The notes under the pieces were generated by a model that ran no database searches, had not been told where the DNA came from, and saw only the letters and a program-made list of their open reading frames with translations. From the NCBI RefSeq assembly GCF_002177135.1, contig NZ_MWPH01000003.1:620001-684000 (forward strand): 64,000 nt of DNA, written 5' to 3'. A program made the position numbers and the translations under genes. Below, piece after piece: positions 52,687 to 61,500 of this stretch; the stretch's first letter is position 1, and the number at the start of each line of letters is the position of its first letter. The stretch is from Natronolimnobius baerhuensis (GTDB lineage: Archaea > Halobacteriota > Halobacteria > Halobacteriales > Natrialbaceae).

Positions 52687-53940
52687 CTATATCGGCGTTC
52701 CGAACGCGTACATCGTCTCGTGGGCCGTGATCTCGAGGTCGACAAAGTCGCCAGGCTCGAGGCCGTGTTCGCTTGCGTTCTGGACGATGATCTGGCGGTA
52801 GGCTGAGTCACGACACTTCACCGAGTCGGCGGTGCCCTCCTCGACGACCAGTACGTCCTCGCGTGTCTCGCCGACCATCGATTCGTAGGCCTCGCCGACA
52901 ATCTCGCGTTTTGCTGCGCTCATCGCTTTCGAGCGTTCTTTCTTGATGGTCCCACCGAGGCCCTTCATGTCGGCCGCGTCGGTGCCGGGTCGCTTCGAAA
53001 ACCGTGTGACGTTGACCTTCTCGGGGCGCGTCTCGCGCAAGAGTGCCATCGACTGGTCGTGGTCGTGATCCGTTTCGGTCGGGAAGCCGACGATGAAGTC
53101 AGTCGAGAGCGTCCAGTACTCGAGCGCCGAATCGAAGGTGTCGATGACCTCGAGGTACTCGCTGACCTGGTGCTGGCGGCGCATGTCGCCCAGAACGTCG
53201 TTGCTGCCCGACTGGACGGGTGCGTGCAGGAAGTCATAGAGTTCATCGTTTGCCGCGAAGACGTCGGCGAGTTCCTCGCGGATGCCGTGGACGCCCTTCG
53301 GGTTGGCCATGCCGACACGGACGCGGAAGTCGCCCTCGAGGGCACAGATTTCCTCGAGCAAGCGGTGCAGTTTCCGTTCGCCCTCATCCCAGCCGTAGAC
53401 GCCGGTGTCCTGACCGGTGATTCGAATCTCTTTCGCACCGGCGTGGATCAACGCGCGGGCCTTTTCGACGTTTTCCTCGATGGGCGGTGACTCGATTTTC
53501 CCGGTCGCCTGCTTGGTGATACAGTACGAGCAGTCGGACATACAGCCGCGTGCGATGGGGAGGATACCGACGACGCCGTCCAGAATTGGTTCGGCGTCGG
53601 GTGTCGTCGTCGGGCACTCGCCGTTCGTGACGGCTTCGGGGACCTCGTCCCAGTGGAGGACCTGTCCGTCGACGTCAGCCTGGGCGAACTCCTCGCCCTG
53701 GGCGAGGGCCATACAGCCCGTGATGAACAGATCCGCGGTTTCATCGGCCAACTCTTCCGCCCGGCGGAGCATGTTCCGCTCGGTCTTCTCGACGACGGTA
53801 CAGGTGTTCAGGATGGCGACGTCGGCCTCGTCGGCCCCATCGACCCGGTAGTGCCCGGCATCTCGGAGCCGGCGCTCGATCTCGCGACTCTCGCCACGAT
53901 TTGACGTACAACCGTACGTTTCGATGTGATACCGGGCCAT
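52687..53940 (-). CDS. tRNA t6A37 methylthiotransferase
   Basis: 417 residues, archaeal MtaB/CDKAL1-type. Cys11, Cys47 and Cys76 form the N-terminal cluster; the radical-SAM motif is CMSDCSYC (Cys133, Cys137, Cys140); the C-terminal TRAM domain begins near 355 (VGETREDVLVVEEGTADSVKCRDSAYRQIIV). It adds a methylthio group to t6A at position 37 of tRNAs reading ANN codons. Its 3' end is the repeat that flanks the toxin-antitoxin segment. The start MARYHIETYGC fits the family. Confidence 0.93.
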   Translation of the reverse strand: MARYHIETYGCTSNRGESREIERRLRDAGHYRVDGADEADVAILNTCTVVEKTERNMLRRAEELADETADLFITGCMALAQGEEFAQADVDGQVLHWDEVPEAVTNGECPTTTPDAEPILDGVVGILPIARGCMSDCSYCITKQATGKIESPPIEENVEKARALIHAGAKEIRITGQDTGVYGWDEGERKLHRLLEEICALEGDFRVRVGMANPKGVHGIREELADVFAANDELYDFLHAPVQSGSNDVLGDMRRQHQVSEYLEVIDTFDSALEYWTLSTDFIVGFPTETDHDHDQSMALLRETRPEKVNVTRFSKRPGTDAADMKGLGGTIKKERSKAMSAAKREIVGEAYESMVGETREDVLVVEEGTADSVKCRDSAYRQIIVQNASEHGLEPGDFVDLEITAHETMYAFGTPI

Positions 53941-54096
53941 TCGTCTCACTACAGTCTCAGGACGCCGTCGCCAAAAGCCCGACGGATCGGATGTCTGTGA
54001 GGTGTGAGCAATCCATCTGCTCGAGGAGGTGTCTCTGGTCCGGACTATTCGGGGAAAATTTTTGACACTGCGATATCAATGTGAACTAACCCCTCC

Positions 54097-55221
54097 ATGA
54101 GCTTTCGTGTGCGAATCTGTAGCGTCCTCGCCGTTCTGGTCGCAGTCAATGCGCTGTTTGTTGTTGCGCTCCTGTGGGCCTACGGCGTGTTCGTTCCGTG
54201 GGTCGTCGCCGGAACTATTGTTTTCCTCCGGCACGGGACTGTCTCGTTCGACCTGCTGCAGCTCCCCGTTTCGTGGCCGACCGTGGCCGTTCTGGTCGGG
54301 CTCTTTCTCATGGCACAGATCTACTACGGCTACCGACGCGTGCTCTCGGGAACCACTCGTGGAGACGCTGACCACGAAGCCGCCCGCATCGTTCGCCGAC
54401 TGGCGATGACAGCCGACGTTCCCGAACCGACCGTTCGAGTGGTCGATTCCGACGAACCGAGTTGTTACACCGTCGGCCGGTTCACTGACGCGACAATCGT
54501 CGTCTCGAGTGGGCTTCTCGAGCGACTCGACCCGGCCGAACTCGAGGCTGTCCTCGCACACGAGGTTGCACACATCGCAAACCGCGATGTGACCTTGATG
54601 ACGATTACGACGCTGTTCGTCGAGATTGCAGATCGGGCCTACCACAGCGCGCAGTTGGCTCGCCGTGCAATAACGAACCCCGATGGCCTCTCATCCGAAG
54701 GCCGCGTCGCAGTGACGTGGTTTCTCCCGCTCGTCGCGCTGACGTACGTCTTCGTGGCCCCGCTGTTGTGGGTGTTTCCGACGATTGCTGACTGGGCGAC
54801 ACGGACGCTCTCACACACCCGCGAGTTCGCTGCTGATGCGGGCGCTGCCCGGATGACTGGCTCGCCGCTTGCACTCGCGACGGCGCTGACGACGCTCGCC
54901 GGAGCAACAACCGCGCCGACGACTGATCTGCGCGTCGCCAAAACACGCGCGCTCTGTATCGTCCCGACACAACTCGTTACCGGCACGTCTGTCAGTGGCG
55001 ACTCGAGCGCTCCAGCGGACGTCGAGACTGAGACTACTGCCGACCTGACGACAGCACAGCGCCGCGAGGAGCTTCAAACGTGGCTCGAAGGGGAGACGCC
55101 GGCGACGGCAAAGCGTGACACTGGAACGGGGGCCGGTACCGGAACACACCCGCCAGTTGAACGTCGTGTCGAGCGACTCCAAGACCTCGCTGCGACCCTC
55201 GAGCGAGGTGTATCGCCGTGA
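54097..55221 (+). CDS. M48 family membrane metalloprotease (HtpX-like)
   Basis: 374 residues. Two N-terminal helices (VLAVLVAVNALFVVALLWAYG; VAVLVGLFLMAQIYYGYR) precede the zinc site HEVAH (His155, Glu156, His159) and the third ligand Glu243 in SHTREFAADAGA. Another helix pair lies at 205-232. It degrades misfolded membrane proteins in HtpX-type members. It is the first gene of a five-gene operon; the next gene begins with a GTG overlapping its stop codon by four bases. Confidence 0.87.
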   Translation: MSFRVRICSVLAVLVAVNALFVVALLWAYGVFVPWVVAGTIVFLRHGTVSFDLLQLPVSWPTVAVLVGLFLMAQIYYGYRRVLSGTTRGDADHEAARIVRRLAMTADVPEPTVRVVDSDEPSCYTVGRFTDATIVVSSGLLERLDPAELEAVLAHEVAHIANRDVTLMTITTLFVEIADRAYHSAQLARRAITNPDGLSSEGRVAVTWFLPLVALTYVFVAPLLWVFPTIADWATRTLSHTREFAADAGAARMTGSPLALATALTTLAGATTAPTTDLRVAKTRALCIVPTQLVTGTSVSGDSSAPADVETETTADLTTAQRREELQTWLEGETPATAKRDTGTGAGTGTHPPVERRVERLQDLAATLERGVSP

Positions 55222-56963
55222 GCGGGCGGCGACAACTCCTGTTCGTGTTTGGCTGTGTCATCTGCTTGCTCGTTGCCGCCAGCGCGTTGCCTGCGGCTGA
55301 TCCGCGGATCGATCCACCTGGCGGTGACGATGCGCCAATGGCTGGCGAGTGGGAGGCACTCGACGCCTCCGAAATCAGCCCAGATCCGGCGACCGAGACC
55401 GACGACGAATCCGACTCCAGTGACGACGACCCGGCGGCTGATGATCCCGACATCGAAATCGATGGCGCACTCGAGCCCGGTAACGAGGTTAGCATCCTCA
55501 TCGACGGCGGTGGCCCGTTCGATGATCGCGAGGTCGAAGTCAACGGCGACTCAATCGGGATGACTGACTGGGGGGATGCCACTGCGACCGTCCCGTACGC
55601 TGAGGAGATGACCGTTGCCGTCCCCGAGGACAACACCTCGCGGACAGTCGACATCGAGACGGATGCGACGATCACTATGCTGGATGAGCCAGCACCGAAC
55701 TCGACGGCCACGCTCGCGGTGGATGTCGGTTCGACATCGGTCGACAACGCCACCGTCTCCGTCGACGGTGAGCCAACGGTGCTGACGGACGACGGTGGAC
55801 AGGCGACGATCAGGCTGCCAGAAGCGGCTGGACCAGCCGAGGTTCACGTGGAACGCGGGCCTGTCTCGGGTGAGCGCACACTCGAGGTGCCGGAACTCGA
55901 GGTTGGGTTCGTGTCGCCGCTGTTGTTCCCAGGGTCGCCCGCACCAGTATCGGTGACCGCAGACGGCACGCCGGTCGAAGACGCGACGGTCTCACTTGCC
56001 GACGGCGGAACGTCGACGACGGGCAGTGACGGGCGAACGCACGTCTGGTTGCCGATAGATGACACGGCGACGATTACGGCCGCTGCGGGTGCAGAGTCCG
56101 CAACGGTAACCGTCGAAAACCTCTATCTCCGATTAGGTGCACTCGCCCTGCTCGGGTCCGGATTCGTCATCGGACTGGTCGTCACCTACTTCCGCATCAT
56201 CGCTCGTAACGAAGGCAAAATGGATGGCAGTCGCAGTAACGAACATGGCGGCATCGGACTCGAGGCGCTGTTCGTTGGCATCGCAAGTACGTTCACGGGG
56301 CTTTCGAACGCAGTCGGACACACCGGTACGTTCGCCTCGAGTGCGGCCCAGCGGCTCTCGGAGTTGGGCGCGCGAGTGTGGCGACTGCAACTGCCATCGC
56401 TGTCCATGTTTCGAGGGGGTCGCTCGCGAGCGGGACCAAGCGCGGGCGGGTTCAGTTTCAGCCTGCCATCGCTTGGACCAGCACTGTCTTCGTTTGGGAC
56501 CGCAGTCGGTTCTTTGTCGTCGCTGGGGTCGCTGTTTACGCTCTCGCGTGGCAGGGGTGGCGCTGGACAGGATGAGTCGACGCTTGGCTCACTGTTTGGC
56601 CGCGATACCACTGACGAGACCGACGCAGACGACGATGCACCTGCTGGCTCTGACAGACCGACACTCGCGGACGATCCACTCGGCCCGCAAGACCCACAAC
56701 GCGAAATTCGGGGGGCTTGGCATACCTTCCTCGACCGGGTTGGACTCTCGAACCGGGAGACACTGACGCCCGGACAGGCCGCCAGACACGCGCTCTCGGT
56801 TGGCTACCCGGCCACCCAGGTCTCGCGACTCGTTGCAATCGTCCGCGACGTCGAGTACGGCAGCCGTGATCCCTCCCCCGACCGCGTTCGGACTGTGCGT
56901 GACACGACGACTGACCTCCTCGAGCAACAGCCTGATGAGGACGACACGGAGGAAGACGAATGA
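55218..56963 (+). CDS. DUF4129-like protein with extracytoplasmic Ig-like repeats
   Basis: 581 residues. A signal-type helix (LLFVFGCVICLLVAASALPAA) leads to an acidic region and two or three carboxypeptidase-regulatory/Ig-like repeats (ASVDVGSTSVDNATVSVDGEPTVLTDDGGQ; TPVEDATVSLADGGTSTTGSDGRT). One membrane helix follows at about 300 (LRLGALALLGSGFVIGLVVTYFRII). The cytosolic end has the DUF4129 helix cluster (REIRGAWHTFLDRVGLSNRETLTPGQAARHALSVGYPATQVSRLVAIVRDVEYG). DUF4129 usually sits beside transglutaminase and DUF58 genes; here only DUF58 is found. Confidence 0.78.
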   Translation: MSGRRQLLFVFGCVICLLVAASALPAADPRIDPPGGDDAPMAGEWEALDASEISPDPATETDDESDSSDDDPAADDPDIEIDGALEPGNEVSILIDGGGPFDDREVEVNGDSIGMTDWGDATATVPYAEEMTVAVPEDNTSRTVDIETDATITMLDEPAPNSTATLAVDVGSTSVDNATVSVDGEPTVLTDDGGQATIRLPEAAGPAEVHVERGPVSGERTLEVPELEVGFVSPLLFPGSPAPVSVTADGTPVEDATVSLADGGTSTTGSDGRTHVWLPIDDTATITAAAGAESATVTVENLYLRLGALALLGSGFVIGLVVTYFRIIARNEGKMDGSRSNEHGGIGLEALFVGIASTFTGLSNAVGHTGTFASSAAQRLSELGARVWRLQLPSLSMFRGGRSRAGPSAGGFSFSLPSLGPALSSFGTAVGSLSSLGSLFTLSRGRGGAGQDESTLGSLFGRDTTDETDADDDAPAGSDRPTLADDPLGPQDPQREIRGAWHTFLDRVGLSNRETLTPGQAARHALSVGYPATQVSRLVAIVRDVEYGSRDPSPDRVRTVRDTTTDLLEQQPDEDDTEEDE

Positions 56964-57781
56964 GCGACCGTTCAATTCCGATCTGGCGGCCGCGTGCCTG
57001 GCTCAGGACCGTTGACTCAGAGCGCCTCGCAACCGCAGTGCTTGCGGGCGGACTCCTCATCACGATGGCTGCGCTCATACTCGGTGGCTTCGTTCAGTAC
57101 GGTTCGGGCACCGTCTCCATTCTCTATTCGCTCGCAATTCTCCTGCCCGCAATTGGCGTCTTACTCGTCCTCGGTGCGCTCTGGTGGGGCCTTTCGGCCC
57201 TCAAACCGACTGAACCTCGACTGGCCGGGGCCGACCCGCCCGAATGGGGGACGACACGAACGAACCAGCGGGTTGCTCGCGAGACCATCTGGACGCTCGA
57301 GCGAGCCACGTCGAACTGGTATCACTGTCGCGATGAGGGCGCAACCGACGAGGTCCGTGAGCGACTGACAGCGGGTGCGATTCGAGCACTGCGATCAACG
57401 TGTGGCCTCGAGCGCGAGCGTACCCGCGAGGCGGTACAGCGAGGAACCTGGACCGACGACCCTGTCGCCGGTGCGTTCCTTGCAGCCGACCTGTCACAGC
57501 CACTTGGCGAACGCCTTCGCGCGATGATCGACCCCGGTGCGGCGTTCGACCGTCGACTCCGTCGAACGCTGGCTGCAATCGACTCGATTGCAGACGATCC
57601 ACAGTGGCAGCCGCCGGTAGCGGGCGAGGAGTTATCGCCCGAGTCGACACCGGAAACGGCGACTGAATCCACGACGTCGACTGCAACAACACAGCCAACT
57701 TCGCTCGAGGCGACTGCGACTGAGACTCGAACATCGACGCGAGCCGACTCGAGCGAGCGGCTTCAGGAGGTGTCACAATGA
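56960..57781 (+). CDS. operon membrane protein (DUF7269-like)
   Basis: 273 residues. Two helices near the N-terminus (LATAVLAGGLLITMAALILGGFVQYG; SILYSLAILLPAIGVLLVLGALWWGL) are followed by a cytosolic helical region with TNQRVARETIWTLERATSNWYHCRDEGATDEVRERLTAGAIRALRSTCGLERERTREAVQRG. The last 60 residues are Thr/Ser-rich. The family label is from memory. Starts inside the previous stop (ATGA), so translation is coupled. Confidence 0.7.
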   Translation: MSDRSIPIWRPRAWLRTVDSERLATAVLAGGLLITMAALILGGFVQYGSGTVSILYSLAILLPAIGVLLVLGALWWGLSALKPTEPRLAGADPPEWGTTRTNQRVARETIWTLERATSNWYHCRDEGATDEVRERLTAGAIRALRSTCGLERERTREAVQRGTWTDDPVAGAFLAADLSQPLGERLRAMIDPGAAFDRRLRRTLAAIDSIADDPQWQPPVAGEELSPESTPETATESTTSTATTQPTSLEATATETRTSTRADSSERLQEVSQ

Positions 57782-59112
57782 GCGTTGCCGACCGAACCGT
57801 CAAGCGACTCGACCGGGGCGAGTGGGCACTCGCAGTGACGGTACTCCTTGCTGGCCTCGGCCTTGCAGTCGGGAGCCAGGTCCTCCTCGTTGGGGCAACG
57901 CTGCCGCTGTGGTACGTCGCCGCCGCAATTTTCGGCACGCCCCCGACCGGGACGGTTCGGATTGGTCGCGACCTGTCGCTCGAGGGCGAGAGTACGACGG
58001 AAGCGACACAAGCTGGCGACACGTCGCTTTCGGGTGATCCCAGCCAACGCGTCACCGTTCGAACAACAGTCCAGAACACCGGCTCAGATCCCATCGTCGA
58101 CCTCCGGGTTATCGATGGCGTCCCCGACGAACTCTCGGTCGTCGATGGCTCGCCGCGAACCTGTGTCACGCTCGAGCCACTCGAGACGACGACGCTCGAG
58201 TACACGGTTTCGCTCCAGCGTGGCGAGCATACCTTCGATGTGGCAACGGTTCGAACGCGTGATCTGAGCGGGACGATCACCGAGACGTGGTCGGAACCAG
58301 TCGAGGGACAGGACGAGATTCGCTGTACACCAACTGTTGAATCAGTTGCACTCGGAAACGCGACCACTGAGTACACGGGCGATGTGCCGACCGATGACGG
58401 CGGTGCTGGCATCGAGTTCCATTCCGTCAGGGAGTACGAGCCGACGGATCCAGTCAACGCCATCGACTGGCGGCGATACGCTGCGAACCGGGAGTTAGCG
58501 ACCGTCGAGTACCGTGCCGAGCGCTCGACGCACGTCGTCTGCGTCGTCGATGCACGGCCGAGCCAGTTCCGTGCAGCGACGACCGAACACCTGCCTGCGG
58601 TTGACCTCTCAGTTGATGCCGCCGACCGAACGTTCGAGACGCTCGTCGCGGCTGGCCACCCGGCAGGCGTTGCCAGATTCGGCTCCGGTGCCATCGAAAC
58701 GATCCCACCGGGAACTGATGCAGAGACGGCCGAACGCGCCAGTCGGCTCCTCGAGTCGATTTCGAACTCGAACAAACAGATGCGATTCTATACACGAACC
58801 TCGTCGAACAACTCCGTCGCAGAACTGGTCACCACGCTCCCCGGCGAAGCACAGGTCTACCTGTTCTCCTCGTTCGTCGATGACGACCCACTCGAACTCG
58901 TCGACGGCTTGCGGACCCGTGGCTACCCCGTTCGCGTCATCTCACCCGACGTGACCAACGGTGACGACTCCGCAACCCAACTCGAGGCGCTCGACCGCAC
59001 GACGCGACTGGCTCGAGCCCGCGCTGCCGGCGCTCGCGTCGTCGACTGGGACCTCGAGCGGTCGCTGGGACTTGTGCTTGCCGATGCAGTCGGGGAGGTG
59101 AAACACCGATGA
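57778..59112 (+). CDS. DUF58 domain protein
   Basis: 444 residues. Two short helices (ALAVTVLLAGLGLAVGSQVLLVGATLPLWYVAAAIFG) are followed by a beta domain (about 75-185) and the DUF58 domain with its signature REYEPTDPVNAIDWRRYAANRELATVEYRAERS near 225, then a VWA-like part (THVVCVVDARPSQFR) containing the metal-site Asp. DUF58 proteins act with MoxR ATPases; the expected partner moxR lies two genes away on the other strand. Overlaps its neighbours by four bases at both ends. Confidence 0.88.
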   Translation: MSVADRTVKRLDRGEWALAVTVLLAGLGLAVGSQVLLVGATLPLWYVAAAIFGTPPTGTVRIGRDLSLEGESTTEATQAGDTSLSGDPSQRVTVRTTVQNTGSDPIVDLRVIDGVPDELSVVDGSPRTCVTLEPLETTTLEYTVSLQRGEHTFDVATVRTRDLSGTITETWSEPVEGQDEIRCTPTVESVALGNATTEYTGDVPTDDGGAGIEFHSVREYEPTDPVNAIDWRRYAANRELATVEYRAERSTHVVCVVDARPSQFRAATTEHLPAVDLSVDAADRTFETLVAAGHPAGVARFGSGAIETIPPGTDAETAERASRLLESISNSNKQMRFYTRTSSNNSVAELVTTLPGEAQVYLFSSFVDDDPLELVDGLRTRGYPVRVISPDVTNGDDSATQLEALDRTTRLARARAAGARVVDWDLERSLGLVLADAVGEVKHR

Positions 59113-60488
59113 TGGCACAGCGCTCGAGTGGGCTGCCATCGACGACGGCGTGGGCGCTTGCAAGCGCTGGCGCTGTTGGCTCGCTCGCACTGATCGTCTT
59201 CGATCCGACCATTGCCCTCGGCGTCGCGTCCGGACTCGTCCTCGCAGCGGTGATCTCAGGATTCGATGGGCCGTACTGGCGTGTCGCCGTCGCAGCGGCA
59301 CTGTTGCCGGTCGCCATTTTCGGCGTGATTGGCGCGATAGCAACTGGCTCGCAGCTACTCACCGGGGGAGTGACGATAATCGCAGTGGTGATCGCCGTCG
59401 CAACCGGGCGCGTCGTCGCCGGCGACATCTCCGACCGCGCGCTCAATCAGTTGAGTGGCGCGTCGGTTACTGCCGGCTTCACCGCCGGTCTCGTTGGACT
59501 CGGCGGACTGCTCGTTGCTGATGCCGGCGGCTGGTCCACACTGGTCGAGGCGACGCTGTGGTTTTCTGGTACGGGGCTGGTCGGCGTGTTCGTCTGGGCT
59601 ATCGCTGGCGCGTTCGCGCTGGCGTGTGCAGTAACGGTCCTGCCCGCTGGCTCGTTTGTCCCACCGACGGATCACGAGTCGTATCTCGAGGTGCGGACCG
59701 GTCTGCTTGCGGCGCTCGCTGTGAGTGTCGTTCTTTTTGGTGTCGGACTTGCGGGACTGATCGTCGCCTCGTGGTACGTCCCGCTGTTCGGTGACGTTCT
59801 CGAGACGATTACAACCAGTTGGATCGTTCGCGGGGTCGGTGCACTCGTGACCGCACTCGGTGTCCTCTTGATCGTCTTTGCGATCAGTGTTCGCCACTCC
59901 TGGCTCAGCATCGATGCGCGACGAAATGCGGCCGTCCCGTTGATTGCTGGGTCCGCTCTTGGCGTCTTCATCGCGTTCACACTCACGCTCAGCGTCAGTG
60001 GTGGCTCACTCGAGACCGTCAGCCCGCTGTTCGGCCTCGGATCGGTCGTTCTCGGCGTCGGCTGGCTGATCGGCCAGGCGGGCCGGTGGGTCGAACGCGA
60101 GAGCAGCGCAGCCAGCGCCGCAGTACTCGCCGTCGCACTCGTCGCTGGCGGTGTCGTCACCGGCGCAACCGTCACCGAACTCACGACGCTCGAGGGGGTG
60201 CGAACCGCAGCGGTGTCGCTCGTCATGATCGCCGCAGGGCTGTTCGCGTACGATCTCAGTCGCTACGGGCGAACGCTGGCTCGAGATATCGGTCCGACTG
60301 CGTCACCGCGCCCGCAGTTCGTTCGCGCCGGCTGGAGTGCGCTGGTTGCCGGTCTCGGCGTTCCCGTCGCCGCGTTCGGACTCGTCGTTGCGACACTGTT
60401 CGCGCCGACGCTGTCGGTCCCGGCGACGGCAGCGGTGATCGTTGCGCTGGGTGCACTCGTCATCGGTACGCGCCTCCTATTCCGCTGA
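59109..60488 (+). CDS. multi-pass membrane protein ending the operon (DUF7519-like)
   Basis: 459 residues with about 12 hydrophobic segments, repeated in pairs (TAWALASAGAVGSLALIVFDPTIALGVASGLVLAAVISGF; VAVAAALLPVAIFGVIGAIATG; and onward). No catalytic motif. The gene's last 12 bases overlap the last 12 bases of moxR on the other strand. The family name is uncertain. Confidence 0.72.
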   Translation: MMAQRSSGLPSTTAWALASAGAVGSLALIVFDPTIALGVASGLVLAAVISGFDGPYWRVAVAAALLPVAIFGVIGAIATGSQLLTGGVTIIAVVIAVATGRVVAGDISDRALNQLSGASVTAGFTAGLVGLGGLLVADAGGWSTLVEATLWFSGTGLVGVFVWAIAGAFALACAVTVLPAGSFVPPTDHESYLEVRTGLLAALAVSVVLFGVGLAGLIVASWYVPLFGDVLETITTSWIVRGVGALVTALGVLLIVFAISVRHSWLSIDARRNAAVPLIAGSALGVFIAFTLTLSVSGGSLETVSPLFGLGSVVLGVGWLIGQAGRWVERESSAASAAVLAVALVAGGVVTGATVTELTTLEGVRTAAVSLVMIAAGLFAYDLSRYGRTLARDIGPTASPRPQFVRAGWSALVAGLGVPVAAFGLVVATLFAPTLSVPATAAVIVALGALVIGTRLLFR

Positions 60489-61442
60489 GGCGGGGTCCAT
60501 CGCGGGCACATCGACCTCCTCGAGGACGGACTCGATAACGCGGTGTCTGGATGCGCCCTCGACGCTCGCTTCCGGCGTTAACACGAGCCGATGGGCGAGT
60601 GCAACGGGTGCGATTGATTTGACGTCGTCCGGAACCACGTAGTCCCGACCTGCGAGGACGGCGCGTGCGCGGCTGACTTCGAACAGGCGTTGAACGCCAC
60701 GCGGGGAGACACCCACATCGACGCGGCCATCGCGTCGCGTCGTCCGACAGACGTCACCGATGTAGTCGCGGATCGGCTCGTCAACGGTGATTTCTTCGGG
60801 AACTGTCTGGAGTTCGCGGACGGTGTCGCGGTCGATAACGGGGGTGACAGTCGGATCCGGCTGGTCGCGGTCGGCGCGGCGGTCGATTAACTCGCGCGTC
60901 CCCGCGGTGTCGGGATAGCCAAGCGAGGTCTTGATCATAAACCGATCACGCTGGGCTTCCGGCAGTTCGAACGTTCCCTCCTGTTCGACCGGATTCTGCG
61001 TCGCGATAACGATAAACGGGTCCGGCAGTTCGTGCGTCTCGCCGTCGACAGTCACCTGCCCTTCGCCCATCGCCTCGAGCAGTGCGGACTGGGTTTTCGG
61101 TGGCGCGCGATTGATCTCGTCGGCCAACACGACGTTTGCAAACACTGGACCGGGCGTGAAGTGGAACTCGCCGGTCTCTTCTTCGAACACGTACGAGCCG
61201 GTCACGTCGGCGGGCATCAGGTCGGGCGTAAACTGAATCCGGGAAAACTCGAGGCCGAGCGCGGTCGCGAACGAGCGAGCAGTCAGCGTCTTACCCGTGC
61301 CGGGTACGTCCTCGAGCAGGACGTGCCCGCGCGCGAGCAAGCCGGCGGTGATCTCTTCGAAAATGGCTCTGTCGGCGACGACAGCGGAGAGAATTTCGTC
61401 GATAACGTCGTCGGCAGTTGCAGCGGCGTCGGGGACTGACAT
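60477..61442 (-). CDS. moxR: MoxR family AAA+ ATPase
   Basis: 321 residues. Walker A VPGTGKT (residues 46-52), Walker B VLADEINRAPPKTQSALLEAM, sensor ATQNPVEQEGTFELPEAQRDRF and the C-terminal helical lid (VGVSPRGVQRLFEVSRARAVLAGRDYVVPDDV). MoxR proteins are chaperone-like ATPases that work with VWA/DUF58 partners; the DUF58 gene lies head-to-tail on the other strand, two genes away, rather than downstream as usual. The convergent stop overlap may couple the two messages. Confidence 0.94.
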   Translation of the reverse strand: MSVPDAAATADDVIDEILSAVVADRAIFEEITAGLLARGHVLLEDVPGTGKTLTARSFATALGLEFSRIQFTPDLMPADVTGSYVFEEETGEFHFTPGPVFANVVLADEINRAPPKTQSALLEAMGEGQVTVDGETHELPDPFIVIATQNPVEQEGTFELPEAQRDRFMIKTSLGYPDTAGTRELIDRRADRDQPDPTVTPVIDRDTVRELQTVPEEITVDEPIRDYIGDVCRTTRRDGRVDVGVSPRGVQRLFEVSRARAVLAGRDYVVPDDVKSIAPVALAHRLVLTPEASVEGASRHRVIESVLEEVDVPAMDPASAE

Positions 61443-61500
61443 ATCGGGTATCGGAACCTACGAGACCTTATATCTCTCGACAAACAGTACGGGGGCGAAA

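Larger units (their letters stand above)
51766..52723. mobile_element. toxin-antitoxin segment bounded by a 39-bp direct repeat of the t6A methylthiotransferase gene end
   Basis: Bases 51766-51804 and 52685-52723 match at 38 of 39 positions. The right copy is the 3' end of the methylthiotransferase gene (stop codon 52687-52689); the left copy is a detached copy of the same end. Between them are the toxin gene, the antitoxin gene and inverted-repeat element copy B. This is the arrangement expected after integration at a gene end that restores the gene. No integrase gene is present, so the element is a non-autonomous or decayed form. Confidence 0.6.
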
